Notes: a model not told the origin generated them from the letters alone. Shown: positions 8,825 through 17,382, counted from the stretch's first letter. The stretch: 64,000 nt of DNA from Streptomyces sp. CB02923 (GCF_001905005.1 NZ_LWKZ01000002.1:1-64000); one strand, 5' to 3'. Numbers and translations: made by a program.

Positions 8825-9547
8825 TCAGGCGCCGATGCCGTGCCGGACCGCCCAGAGGGCGGCCTGGGTCCGGTCCGCGAGGTCGAGCTTCATCAGGATG
8901 TTCGACACGTGGGTCTTGACGGTCTTCTCGGACAGCACCAGCGCGCGGGCGATCTCGCGGTTGGAGCGGCCGTCCGCTATCAGGCCGAGGACCTCGCGCT
9001 CCCGGTCGGTCAGCGACGTCCCGCGGCCCTGGCCGTTGTTGCCCTCCTCCTGGGAGAGCAGCGCGCCGGCCACCTCGGGCTGGAGCAGGACGTGTCCGGC
9101 GTGTACGGAACGGATGGCACCGGCCAGCGCGTCCGGGTCCACGTCCTTGTAGACGTAGCCCGCGGCGCCCGCGCGGAGCGCCGGTACGACGGTGCGCTGC
9201 TCGGTGAAGCTGGTGACGACCAGCACGCGGGCCGCGTTGTTCAGTTCGCGCAGCTTGCGGAGGGCCTCGATGCCGTCCATGCCGGGCATCTTGACGTCCA
9301 TCAGGACGACGTCCGGGCGCAGTTGCTCGGCGGCGGCGATGCCCTCGGCGCCGTCGGACGCCTCCCCCACCACCTCGATGTCGTCCTGAACCTCCAAAAA
9401 GGTGCGCAGCCCGCGGCGGACGACCTGGTGGTCGTCGACCAGCAGGACCCGGATGGCCCGCCCGTCGGCCGTCCCCGCCCTCCGTTCGGCACTCCCCCGG
9501 GCTTCGTCCGGGGGGACCCCCGTCGCGCCCCTCGCGTCTTCACCCAC
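8825..9547 (-). CDS. NarL/LuxR-type response regulator
   Basis: 240 residues. After an unusual ~30-residue charged N-terminal extension comes a receiver domain (VLLVDDHQVVRRGLRTFLE; phosphoacceptor Asp in VVLMDVKMPGMDG; VVTSF; YVYKDVDPDAL). A GerE/LuxR helix-turn-helix follows (LTDREREVLGLIADGRSNREIA, KTVKTHVSNILMKLDLADRTQA). Its GTG start overlaps the kinase stop by eight bases, so the two are translationally coupled. Phosphorylated by the adjacent GAF kinase; targets are not evident. Confidence 0.93.
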   Translation of the reverse strand: MGEDARGATGVPPDEARGSAERRAGTADGRAIRVLLVDDHQVVRRGLRTFLEVQDDIEVVGEASDGAEGIAAAEQLRPDVVLMDVKMPGMDGIEALRKLRELNNAARVLVVTSFTEQRTVVPALRAGAAGYVYKDVDPDALAGAIRSVHAGHVLLQPEVAGALLSQEEGNNGQGRGTSLTDREREVLGLIADGRSNREIARALVLSEKTVKTHVSNILMKLDLADRTQAALWAVRHGIGA

Positions 9548-10715
9548 CGGGTACCTCCATCTCGACAGCGGTGCCCTTGCCGGGCTCCGATTTCACGGTG
9601 AGCCGGCCGCCGACGCCGCTCGCCCGGTCGCGCATCGACACCAGGCCCAGGTGCCGCCCGGCGCGGCGGACCGCGCGGGTGTCGAAGCCGCAGCCGTCGT
9701 CGGCGACGCGCAGCAGGGCGCCCTGGCCGTGCCGTACGAGGGTCACCTCGACGCGGTCGGCGCCGGAGTGCCGCAGGGCGTTGTGCAGGGCTTCCTGGGC
9801 GACGCGCAGCAGTGCTTCCTCCTGGGCGGCGGGCAGGGCCCGTACGCCCTGGGCCTCGAAGGTGACGCGTGCGTGGTGGGCGCGGTCCAGGACCTGGGTC
9901 TGGGAGCGCAGGGTGGCGACGAGGCCGTCCTCGTCCAGGGCGGCGGGGCGCAGTTCGACGACGGCGGCCCGCAGTTCGTCGGCGGCTTCCGCGGCGAGGG
10001 CGGCGACCTGCTGCAACTCGTCCTTGGCGCGGGCCGGGTCACGGTCGACGAGGGCGGTGACGGCCTGGGCGGTCAGCCGGAGCGAGAAGAGTTTCTGGGC
10101 GACGGCGTCGTGCAGTTCGTGGGCGAGCCGGGCGCGCTCCCCCGCGATGGTCAGTTCGCGGCTGCGCTCGTACAGGCGGGCGTTGGTCAGGGCGATGGCG
10201 GCGTGCTGGGCGAGTATGCCGAGCAGCCGTTCGTCCTCGGAGGTGAAGCCGCAGCCGCCCGCGGGCTTGGGGCACCTCTTGTTGGCGAGGAAGAGCGCGC
10301 CGAGGATCTCGTCGCCGTCGGCGACCGGCAGGCCGAGGAAGTCGGACATGTCCGGGTGGGCGGCGGGCCAGCCGCCGAAGCGGGGGTCGGCGCGGACGTC
10401 GGCGAGCCGCTCCGGGGTGGCGTTGTGCAGCATCGCGGCGAGGATGCCGTGCTGGCGGGGCAGCGGGCCGATGGCCTTCCACTGCTCCTCGCTGACGCCG
10501 TCGACGACGAACTGGGCGAAGCCTCCGTGGTCGTCGGGCACGCCGAGGGCGGCGTACTCGGCGTCGAGCAGTTCGCGCGCGGAGGCGACGATCGTCTTGA
10601 GGACGTCGCGTACCTCCAGGTGCCGGCTCATGGCGAGGATCGCGCTGCTCACGGCGGGGATTCCGGCGCCCGGCCCGTCTCCCGGTCCGCGTCCGTCTCC
10701 CGGTCCGTTGGTCAT
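9540..10715 (-). CDS. GAF-domain sensor histidine kinase (HisKA_3 type)
   Basis: 391 residues from ATG 10713-10715. A single GAF domain occupies roughly residues 30-180 (SRHLEVRDVLKTIVASARELLDAEYAALGV; FLGLPVADGDEILGALFLANK). A HisKA_3 dimerisation block with phospho-His follows (RARLAHELHDAVAQKLFSLRL), then a HATPase_c domain (VAQEALHNALRHSGA; DDGCGFD; HLGLVSMRDRA). No membrane segment, so a cytoplasmic sensor resembling DevS/OsdK-type kinases, but those usually have two GAF domains. An in-frame start at 10781 would add 22 residues. Coupled to the downstream regulator. Confidence 0.92.
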   Translation of the reverse strand: MTNGPGDGRGPGDGPGAGIPAVSSAILAMSRHLEVRDVLKTIVASARELLDAEYAALGVPDDHGGFAQFVVDGVSEEQWKAIGPLPRQHGILAAMLHNATPERLADVRADPRFGGWPAAHPDMSDFLGLPVADGDEILGALFLANKRCPKPAGGCGFTSEDERLLGILAQHAAIALTNARLYERSRELTIAGERARLAHELHDAVAQKLFSLRLTAQAVTALVDRDPARAKDELQQVAALAAEAADELRAAVVELRPAALDEDGLVATLRSQTQVLDRAHHARVTFEAQGVRALPAAQEEALLRVAQEALHNALRHSGADRVEVTLVRHGQGALLRVADDGCGFDTRAVRRAGRHLGLVSMRDRASGVGGRLTVKSEPGKGTAVEMEVPGG

Positions 10716-10787
10716 GGCTTCACGGTACCGGCGGCCCGTGCCGCCCGTATCGGACCACCGGCGCTCTTCGGTTAGGTCCACCGCCCT

Positions 10788-10802
10788 AGGGCGAAGTGCC
10801 CT
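10788..10802. promoter_or_regulatory. Candidate DevR-like palindrome ahead of the kinase operon
   Basis: AGGGC-GAAGT-GCCCT is a perfect 5-bp inverted repeat in the divergent region between the kinase operon and the SDR gene. GGGC/GCCC palindromes of this shape resemble targets of DevR/OsdR-type regulators. In very GC-rich DNA such short repeats also occur by chance, so this is only a candidate autoregulatory site. Confidence 0.3.
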
Positions 10803-10909
10803 GCGCCGCCCCGCCCGCTGCCCGTGGTGGCCCGGTCCGCCCGGTTCCTAGCGTGAGTGGCAAGGAAGCGCGTCGAGACGGAGCCGAGACGGAGAGGCGG
10901 TACGGGGGC

Positions 10910-11704
10910 ATGCCGGTGGCGGTCATCACGGGGGCATCGAAGGGGCTGGGGCGTGCGCTGGGTGCGGCGCTGGCCGGGCGTGGCTGGGATCTGGTGGTGG
11001 ACGCCAGGTCGGCCGGGCCGCTGGAGGAGGCGGCGCGCGGGCTGCGCCGGGCGGGGGCGCGGGTGGTGGCGCGGCCCGGGGACGTGACGGACGCGGCGCA
11101 CCGGGCGGAGCTGGTGGCCGCGGCGCGGGAGCTGGGCGGGCTGGATCTGCTGGTGAACAACGCGAGTGTGCTGGGCGTCGAGCCGCTGGTGCGGCTGGAG
11201 GAGCATCCGCTCGACGGGCTGCGGGCGGCGCTGGAGGTCAATGCGGTGGCGCCGCTGGGGCTCGTGCAGGAGGCGCTGCCGCTGCTGCGGGGCTCGTCGC
11301 TCTTTGGGGCGTCGACGGCTTCTCCTTATATAGGGGACGGCAATGCTCCTTCTTCTTATATGGGGGCAGAGTCCCGCAAAGCGCCGGGCGCCGGTGGGGC
11401 CGTGCTCAACATCAGTTCTGACGCGGCGGCCGAGGCGTACCCGGCCTGGGGCGGTTACGGGGCGGCCAAGGCGGCGCTCGACCAGCTCTCGGCGGTGCTG
11501 GCGGTCGAGGAGCCTGGGCTGCGGGTGTGGTGGGTGGATCCGGGCGACATGCGCACGGATCTGTACGCGGCGGCCGTGCCCTCCGACGACGGCGCCACGC
11601 GCCCGCTGCCCGAGACGGTCGTACCGGCGCTGCTGCGGCTGCTGGACGCCGGTGCGGCCAGCGGACGGTACGCGGCCTCGGCCCTGCTGGACGGTGCCCG
11701 GTGA
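10910..11704 (+). CDS. SDR family oxidoreductase with a low-GC in-frame insert
   Basis: 264 residues. NAD(P)-binding motif ITGASKGLGRALG at the N-terminus, LVNNAS in strand 4 region, catalytic Ser in LNISSD and YGAAK for the Tyr/Lys pair are all intact. Start ATG 10910 follows GGAGAGGCGGTACGGGGGC. Between the LLRGS loop and the catalytic-Ser strand lies an extra segment of about 32 residues (SLFGASTASPYIGDG ... APSSYMGAESRKAPG) encoded by rare codons such as TAT, ATA, AAT, TCT and CCT; the family normally runs directly across this point. Its stop overlaps the start of the queA homologue, suggesting coupled expression. Substrate unknown. Confidence 0.85.
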   Translation: MPVAVITGASKGLGRALGAALAGRGWDLVVDARSAGPLEEAARGLRRAGARVVARPGDVTDAAHRAELVAAARELGGLDLLVNNASVLGVEPLVRLEEHPLDGLRAALEVNAVAPLGLVQEALPLLRGSSLFGASTASPYIGDGNAPSSYMGAESRKAPGAGGAVLNISSDAAAEAYPAWGGYGAAKAALDQLSAVLAVEEPGLRVWWVDPGDMRTDLYAAAVPSDDGATRPLPETVVPALLRLLDAGAASGRYAASALLDGAR

Positions 11705-12819
11705 CCGCCGAGGTGCTCCGGGTGCCGCCGGAGCTGTCGGCCCGGGAGCCCGCCGAGCAGCGCGCGCCCGGCCGGGGGCGGGACGCGGTGCGCCTCCTGG
11801 TCAGCCGGGGCGCGGCGGAGCCGGCGCACCACGCGTTCCGGGAGCTGCCGCGGCTGCTGTCGGCCGGGGACGTGCTGGTGGTGAACACGTCGCGCACCCT
11901 GGCGGCGGCGCTGGACGGCCGGACCGGGGACGGGCGGGGCCGTGGTGAGCCGGTGGTGGTGCATTTCTCGACGCGGGCGGACCGCCGGTACCCGCGGCCG
12001 GAGGCGGCGGCCGGGGACTGGGCGGTGGAGCTGCGGACGCCGGACGGCTGTGGCAGTACCCGGCAGCGGGCGGGCGGCCCGGCGGGCACGGAGGTGCGGC
12101 TGCCGGGCGGCGCGCGGCTGACGCTGCGGGCGCCGGTGGACCCCGGGAGCGTACGGCTGTGGTGGGCGCGGGCGTCCGGGGCGCCGGTCCAGGAGTTGCT
12201 GCGCCGGTACGGGCGGCCGATCCGGTACGGCTACACGGACCGGGACCAGCCGCTGTCCGCGTACCAGACGGTGTTCTCGGTGGGTTCGCCCGACGGCGGC
12301 GGCAGCGCGGAGATGCCGAGTGCGGCGCGGCCGTTCACCGCGTCCCTGGTGGCGCGGCTGGTGAGCAGGGGGGTGCAGATCGCGCCGGTGACGCTGCACA
12401 CGGGGGTGGCGTCGGCGGAGGCGTACGAGCCGCCGTACCCGGAGCGGTTCGCGGTGCCGCCGTCCACGGCGTGGCAGATCAACGCGGCGCGGGCGGGTGG
12501 CGGCCGGGTTGTCGCGGTGGGGACGACGGCCGTACGGGCGCTGGAGAGCGCGGCCGGCGTGGACGGGCGGATCCGGGCGGCGTCCGGGTGGACCGATCTG
12601 GTCGTCACCCCGGAGCGCGGGGTGTGGGCGGTGGACGGGCTGCTGACCGGGCTGCACGAGCCGCAGGCGTCGCATCTGCTGATGCTGGAGGCGGTCGGGC
12701 GGGCGGCCGCGGGCGGCGCGGCCTTCGGCGACGCGCTGTGCCGGGCGTACGCGGAGGCCGTACGGCACCGCTACCTGTGGCACGAGTTCGGGGATCTCCA
12801 TCTCGTGCTGCCGTCCTGA
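11701..12819 (+). CDS. queA: QueA-like S-adenosylmethionine:tRNA ribosyltransferase-isomerase
   Basis: 372 residues; GTG start at 11701 overlaps the SDR stop (GTGA). QueA converts preQ1 in tRNA to epoxyqueuosine. Family blocks are visible: GDVLVVNTSRTLAAALDG, QELLRRYGRPIRYGYTD, YQTVFS, PSAARPFTASLVARL, LHTGVASAEAYEPPYPERF, VVAVGTTAVRALES, and LLTGLHEPQASHLLML. The middle motifs diverge from classical QueA: LHTGVASAEAY where LHVGLGTFRPV is usual, and PERFAV in place of the MHSEYYEV region. No other queuosine gene is visible here, so it may be a paralogue with another substrate. Confidence 0.8.
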   Translation: MTAEVLRVPPELSAREPAEQRAPGRGRDAVRLLVSRGAAEPAHHAFRELPRLLSAGDVLVVNTSRTLAAALDGRTGDGRGRGEPVVVHFSTRADRRYPRPEAAAGDWAVELRTPDGCGSTRQRAGGPAGTEVRLPGGARLTLRAPVDPGSVRLWWARASGAPVQELLRRYGRPIRYGYTDRDQPLSAYQTVFSVGSPDGGGSAEMPSAARPFTASLVARLVSRGVQIAPVTLHTGVASAEAYEPPYPERFAVPPSTAWQINAARAGGGRVVAVGTTAVRALESAAGVDGRIRAASGWTDLVVTPERGVWAVDGLLTGLHEPQASHLLMLEAVGRAAAGGAAFGDALCRAYAEAVRHRYLWHEFGDLHLVLPS

Positions 12820-12835
12820 GCACCAGACTCGGAGC

Positions 12836-13537
12836 ATGTCGACACCCACGAGGAACTGGACACCGACCCACGGCGATCCCTACCGGTCGGTGCCGTATCA
12901 CCCCGAGCGGATACCGGCCGGCGAATCGCTGGCCCGTGCCGCCGAGCTGCGCGAGCGGATGGACCGGCGGCGGACGGTCCGGCAGTTCTCCGCCGATCCG
13001 GTGCCGGAGCAGGTGGTGCGGGACGCCATCGCCTGCGCGGCCACCGCGCCTTCCGGCGCGCATCAGCAGCCCTGGACGTTCGTCCTGGTCAAGGACCCGG
13101 AGGTGCGGCGGCGCATCCGGGAGGCGGCAGAGGAGGAGGAACGTGTCTCCTACGCGGGCAGGCTCGGCGCGGAGTGGCTGGCGGCGCTGCGGCCGCTGGG
13201 CACGGACGAGATCAAACCGCATCTGACCGACGCACCCCATCTGATCGTCGTCTTCGAGCAGCGGTACTGGCTGGGCGAGGACGGCGCCAAGCACAAGCAC
13301 TACTACGTGGACGAGTCGGTGGGCATCGCGGTCGGGATGCTGCTGTCCGCGCTGCACCTGTCGGGCCTGGCGGCGCTGGTGCACACACCGAGCCCGATGC
13401 GCTTCCTCCAGGAGGTGCTGGGGCGGCCCGCGAACGAGAAGGCGTTCGCCGTGATCCCGGTCGGATATCCGGCGAAGGACTGTCGCGTACCGGATCTGGT
13501 CCGAAAGACCCTGGACCAGGTGCTGGTGGAGATCTAA
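12836..13537 (+). CDS. Nitroreductase family FMN oxidoreductase
   Basis: 233 residues. Nitroreductase fold: FMN phosphate-binding RRRTVRQFSADPVP, ACAATAPSGAHQQPWTFVLV, and a C-terminal GYPAKD. The length and the GAHQQPW motif fit the iodotyrosine-deiodinase-like subgroup. Start ATG 12836 lies 17 bases after the queA stop, so it probably belongs to the same SDR-queA transcription unit, which ends in the hairpin at 13550-13606. Substrate not predictable. Confidence 0.87.
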   Translation: MSTPTRNWTPTHGDPYRSVPYHPERIPAGESLARAAELRERMDRRRTVRQFSADPVPEQVVRDAIACAATAPSGAHQQPWTFVLVKDPEVRRRIREAAEEEERVSYAGRLGAEWLAALRPLGTDEIKPHLTDAPHLIVVFEQRYWLGEDGAKHKHYYVDESVGIAVGMLLSALHLSGLAALVHTPSPMRFLQEVLGRPANEKAFAVIPVGYPAKDCRVPDLVRKTLDQVLVEI

Positions 13538-13549
13538 TTCACTGACACA

Positions 13550-13606
13550 GTGTGCGGGCGCAATCACACCGGGCAATTAAACCTCTTGCCCGGTGTGACG
13601 CCGCAC
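13550..13606 (+). terminator. Strong terminator after the nitroreductase gene
   Basis: A perfect 13-bp stem TCACACCGGGCAA (13564-13576) pairs with 13586-13598 around TTAAACCTC. It is extended outward by GTGCGG/CCGCAC-type pairing. Confidence 0.8.
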
Positions 13607-13754
13607 ATAGGACCCAGGTCACTTACGAACGGCATTAGTGGCTTTATGTCGGGCGTATGACCTTCGGATGATGCGGGGTACACCTGGGGCGGACCCGGCC
13701 GGGACGCGAGATCAGCACCCCGGGTTCCACTAACCGGGATCGTAAATCGGCTCT

Positions 13755-13783
13755 TTGCTCGGCGAATTTTCGGCCGCTAACAA
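13755..13783 (+). promoter_or_regulatory. Probable promoter of the SLT-domain gene
   Basis: TTGCTC (13755-13760), a 17-base spacer and TAACAA (13778-13783) lie in an AT-rich patch about 95 bases upstream of the start codon. The rest of 13607-13877 has no gene. I looked for the c-di-AMP (ydaO) riboswitch found before some Streptomyces lytic enzymes and did not find its conserved blocks. Confidence 0.5.
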
Positions 13784-13877
13784 TGACTCCCGTCGCTCGG
13801 CGCCGTGGACAGAACTCGGCGTGCATCGCCTCCCCCGGCCACAGCGGCGCACCCCATTGGAAGAGGTCTGACCCCGC

Positions 13878-14615
13878 ATGCCCAAGCACGCCATCCCCGG
13901 CTACGCCCGCCTGAACCGGACGCACAAGCTCTCGGCCGCCGGCGTCGCCGCAGCCGGTGCCGCCGCCCTGGTCTTCGCCGTCGTACCGGGTTCGGCCGAC
14001 GCCAAGGAGGGCAACGACCAGGCCGCCGTCCAGAACGTCAAGCCGGTCGCCTTCAGCGCGGTCGACAACGCCGCCAAGACCCAGCAGGACACCATCGGCA
14101 AGCAGGCGGACGCCTCCGCCCAGCAGGCCGAGAAGGACGCCGCCGAGGCCAAGAAGAAGGCCGCGGACGAGGCCAAGGCCAAGGAGGAGGCCGACGCCAA
14201 GGCCAAGGCCGACCAGGAGCGCAAGGACCAGGAGACCGCGAGCCGCTCCTCCGACCGCGCCGCCGCGCCCGCCCCCGAGCAGGCCAAGACGTACAGCAAC
14301 GACCTGGACGGCTGGATCCGGGAGTCGCTGGACATCATGCAGAAGCAGGGCATCCCCGGCTCGTACGAGGGCATCCAGCGCAACATCATGCGCGAGTCGA
14401 CCGGCAACCCGCAGGCCGTCAACGGCTACGACTCCAACGCGCAGCAGGGCACCCCGTCCAAGGGCCTGCTCCAGGTCATCGACCCGACCTTCCAGGCGTA
14501 CCACGTCGACGGCACGTCCTGGGACATCTTCGACCCGGTCGCCAACATCACCGCCGCGTGCAAGTACGCCGCCGCGACCTACGGCTCGATGGACAACGTC
14601 GACTCGGCGTACTGA
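13878..14615 (+). CDS. Secreted SLT-domain (lytic transglycosylase-like) protein
   Basis: 245 residues. Signal peptide at 1-41 (hydrophobic AAGVAAAGAAALVFAVV, cleavage near ADA). Then an Ala/Lys/Glu-rich segment predicted as coiled coil or extended stalk (about residues 70-120, many EAKAK-type units), then a C-terminal SLT/lysozyme-like domain of about 90 residues (GWIRESLDIM, catalytic Glu in NIMRESTGNPQAVN, SKGLLQVIDPTFQAYH, ITAACKYAAATYG). It probably cleaves peptidoglycan outside the membrane. A 21-bp-stem terminator follows. Confidence 0.9.
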   Translation: MPKHAIPGYARLNRTHKLSAAGVAAAGAAALVFAVVPGSADAKEGNDQAAVQNVKPVAFSAVDNAAKTQQDTIGKQADASAQQAEKDAAEAKKKAADEAKAKEEADAKAKADQERKDQETASRSSDRAAAPAPEQAKTYSNDLDGWIRESLDIMQKQGIPGSYEGIQRNIMRESTGNPQAVNGYDSNAQQGTPSKGLLQVIDPTFQAYHVDGTSWDIFDPVANITAACKYAAATYGSMDNVDSAY

Positions 14616-14666
14616 GCCGGACCGGCGCGCCGCGCAGGCCCGCCGCCCGTCCGCTTCAGGACGCGA

Positions 14667-14717
14667 GACCGCCGAGGGGCGGCACCCGCCAGTGGTGGGT
14701 GCCGCCCCTCGGCGGTC
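14667..14717. terminator. Bidirectional terminator between convergent genes
   Basis: Perfect 21-bp inverted repeat (14667-14687 with 14697-14717, beginning GACCGCCGAGGGGCGG) and a nine-base loop, between the SLT gene and the FHA-ABC gene. Confidence 0.85.
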
Positions 14718-14733
14718 GTCGTCGTGCCGTGCG

Positions 14734-17382
14734 CTACTTGCGCATGACCTCCGGCTCGTGGCGGCGCAGCAGCCGGGCCACCACGAAGGCGAGGGCCACG
14801 CCGAGCGCCAGCAGGATGATCATGTCCATGCCGTAGACGCTCGCCTCGTGCTTCCACAGCGGGTCGGGGTTGCCCGCCTCCCACGGCAGCAGCGTGTTCA
14901 TGTCGGCGGTCGCGCCCATCGCGGCCACCGCCCAGCGCGACGGCATCAGCCAGGCCACCTGCGCGACACCGACCGTGTCGAAGAGCTGGAAGAGCACGCC
15001 GGTGAAGACCACCTGGACGATGGCGAACATGACCAGCAGCGGCATGGTCTTCTCGGCGGTCTTGACCAGCGCCGAGATGATCAGGCCGAACATCATCGAG
15101 GTGAAGCCGAGCGCGATGACCGCGAGCCCCATCTCGACGGCCGGCGCGTGGGTGAACAGCACGCCCTCGGTGGGCATCTTGCGCGGGGTGAAGCCGATCG
15201 CCGCGATGATCACGCCCTGGAAGGCGGTGACCACGCCGAGCACGATGACCTTGGACATCAGGTACGCGGAGCGCGACAGGCCGGTGGCCCGTTCGCGCTC
15301 GTAGATGACCCGCTCCTTGATCAGCTCGCGGACCGAGTTGGCGGCGCCCGAGAAGCACATGCCGACCGCCAGGATCAGCATGATCGTGCTGGCGTCGCGG
15401 TTGGGGCCCTTGGGCCCGTATCCCAGGCCGTTCGGGCTGGGGATGAGGATGGAGACCACGCCGAGCACGGCCGGCAGGATCAGCATCAGGCCCAGGAAGC
15501 CGCGGTCGGAGGCGAGCACGGAGACGTAGCGCCGCATCAGCGTCCACAGCTGCGAACCCCAGCTCTGGGACTTCTGCATCCGGGCCGGGGGTGCCTGGAC
15601 CGACACCGACTGCGGGGCGACGGCGTCGATGTCCGCCGCGTACATCTGGTAGTGCGGGGAGCCGCGCCAGCGGCCCATCCAGTCGTAGTCACGGTAGTTC
15701 TCGAAGGCGGAGAAGACGTCCGCCCAGGTGTCGTACTGGAAGAAGTTCAGCGCCTCTTCCGGCGGTCCGAAGTAGGCCACGCCGCCGCCCGGCGCCATCA
15801 CCAGCAGCTTGTCGCACAGGGCCAGCTCGGCGACGGAGTGGGTGACCACCAGGACCGTGCGGCCGTCGTCGGCGAGGCCGCGCAGCAGCTGCATGACGTC
15901 GCGGTCCATGCCCGGGTCGAGGCCGGAGGTCGGCTCGTCCAGGAATATCAGGGACGGCTTGGTCAGCAGCTCCAGGGCGACCGAGACGCGCTTGCGCTGG
16001 CCGCCGGACAGGGAGGTGACCTTCTTGTCCTTGTGGATGTCCAGCTTGAGCTCGCGCAGCACCTCGTCGATCCGGGCCGTGCGCTCGGCCTCGGCGGTGT
16101 CGCCGGGGAAGCGCAGCTTGGCCGCGTACTTGAGGGCCTTCTGGACGGTCAGCTCCTTGTGGAGGATGTCGTCCTGCGGGACCAGGCCGATGCGCTGGCG
16201 CAGCTCGGCGAACTGCTTGTAGAGGTTGCGGTTGTCGTAGAGGACGTCGCCCTGGTCGGCGGGCCGGTAGCCGGTCAGCGCCTTGAGCAGGGTGGACTTG
16301 CCGGACCCGGACGGGCCGATCACCGCGACCAGCGACTTCTCCGGGACGCCGAAGGAGACGTCCTTGAGGATCTGCTTGCCGCCGTCGACCGTCACGGTCA
16401 GGTGGCGGGCGGAGAAGGAGACCTCGCCGGTGTCGACGAACTCCTCCAGCCGGTCGCCGACCAGCCGGAACGTGGAGTGGCCGACGCCGATGATGTCGTT
16501 CGGGCCGACCGGGGCCTTGCCGGACCTGGGGACCGGCTGGCCGTTGATGTACGTGCCGTTGTGGCTGCCGAGGTCGTGGATCTCGAAGCGGCCGTCGGGC
16601 GTGGCCCGGAACTCGGCATGGTGCCGGGAGACCTGGAGGTCGGAGACGACCAGCTCGTTCTCCAGCGCGCGGCCGATGCGCATGACGCGGCCGAGGTCGA
16701 GGCGGTGGAAGGTGGTCGGGCTGCGGTCGCCGTAGACCGGCGGGGCGGCGGCGTGGGAGCGGTCCGCGGAGGGCTGCTGGGCGGCCGGGGGCCCGCCGTG
16801 GGGCGGCTGCTGCGGGGCGTACGCGGCCTGCGGCGGCTGGTTCCAGCCCTGCTGCGGCACCTGGTGGGCCGGGGCCTGGTGCGGTACCTGGTGTGCGGGG
16901 GGCTGATGGGCCGGGGGCTGATGGGCCGGGGGCTGATGGGCGGGCGCCTGGTGGACCGGCGGCTGCTGGGCCTGCGGCGGCGCGGCCCAGCCGGGGCCGC
17001 CCTGCTGCTGCGGCGCGGGCCGGGCCTGCGGCGAGGCCATCGCGGTCTGCGCGCCGTGCACGCCGGGGGCCGGCGCGGCGCTGCCGGACAGGCTCAGCCG
17101 CGGGCCGTCCGTGGCGTTGCCGAGGTGCACCGCGGAGCCGGGGCCGATCTCCATCTGGTGGATGCGCTGCCCCTGGACGTACGTGCCGTTGGTGCTGCCC
17201 TGGTCTTCGATGACCCAACTGCGCCCGCCCCAGCGCACGGTGGCGTGCCGCCAGGAGACCCTGGCGTCGTCCAGCACCATGTCGCCCTGCGGATCTCTGC
17301 CCAGGCTGTAGGACCGGGACGGGTCGAGCGTCCAGGTCCGTCCGTTCAATTCGAGTACGAGTTCAGGCACTCCATGCCCCAT
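14734..17382 (-). CDS. Double-FHA-domain ABC transporter (ATPase-permease fusion, Rv1747-like)
   Basis: 882 residues. Order: FHA1 (about 10-95; YSLGRDPQGD, SWRHA, STNGTYVQG); a Pro/Gln/His-rich linker with repeated AHQPP units (about 115-215); FHA2 (about 228-310; RIGRALENELV, SRHHAEF, SHNGTYING); ABC ATPase (Walker A IGPSGSGKST, LSGGQRKRV, LIFLDEPTSGLDPGMD); then an ABC2 permease with about six membrane segments. This matches mycobacterial Rv1747, an exporter whose FHA domains are bound by phosphorylated Thr from a Ser/Thr kinase. Cargo in Streptomyces unknown. Start ATG 17380-17382 follows GGGGGACTATGTA; VPEL four codons in is an alternative. Confidence 0.93.
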   Translation of the reverse strand: MGHGVPELVLELNGRTWTLDPSRSYSLGRDPQGDMVLDDARVSWRHATVRWGGRSWVIEDQGSTNGTYVQGQRIHQMEIGPGSAVHLGNATDGPRLSLSGSAAPAPGVHGAQTAMASPQARPAPQQQGGPGWAAPPQAQQPPVHQAPAHQPPAHQPPAHQPPAHQVPHQAPAHQVPQQGWNQPPQAAYAPQQPPHGGPPAAQQPSADRSHAAAPPVYGDRSPTTFHRLDLGRVMRIGRALENELVVSDLQVSRHHAEFRATPDGRFEIHDLGSHNGTYINGQPVPRSGKAPVGPNDIIGVGHSTFRLVGDRLEEFVDTGEVSFSARHLTVTVDGGKQILKDVSFGVPEKSLVAVIGPSGSGKSTLLKALTGYRPADQGDVLYDNRNLYKQFAELRQRIGLVPQDDILHKELTVQKALKYAAKLRFPGDTAEAERTARIDEVLRELKLDIHKDKKVTSLSGGQRKRVSVALELLTKPSLIFLDEPTSGLDPGMDRDVMQLLRGLADDGRTVLVVTHSVAELALCDKLLVMAPGGGVAYFGPPEEALNFFQYDTWADVFSAFENYRDYDWMGRWRGSPHYQMYAADIDAVAPQSVSVQAPPARMQKSQSWGSQLWTLMRRYVSVLASDRGFLGLMLILPAVLGVVSILIPSPNGLGYGPKGPNRDASTIMLILAVGMCFSGAANSVRELIKERVIYERERATGLSRSAYLMSKVIVLGVVTAFQGVIIAAIGFTPRKMPTEGVLFTHAPAVEMGLAVIALGFTSMMFGLIISALVKTAEKTMPLLVMFAIVQVVFTGVLFQLFDTVGVAQVAWLMPSRWAVAAMGATADMNTLLPWEAGNPDPLWKHEASVYGMDMIILLALGVALAFVVARLLRRHEPEVMRK

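Noticed and set aside
13607..13877. c-di-AMP (ydaO) riboswitch upstream of the SLT-domain gene
   Set aside because: Such elements precede several Streptomyces lytic enzymes, but the conserved blocks (for example the GGGTGAAT and CCGTCAGCTAACC regions) are not found here.
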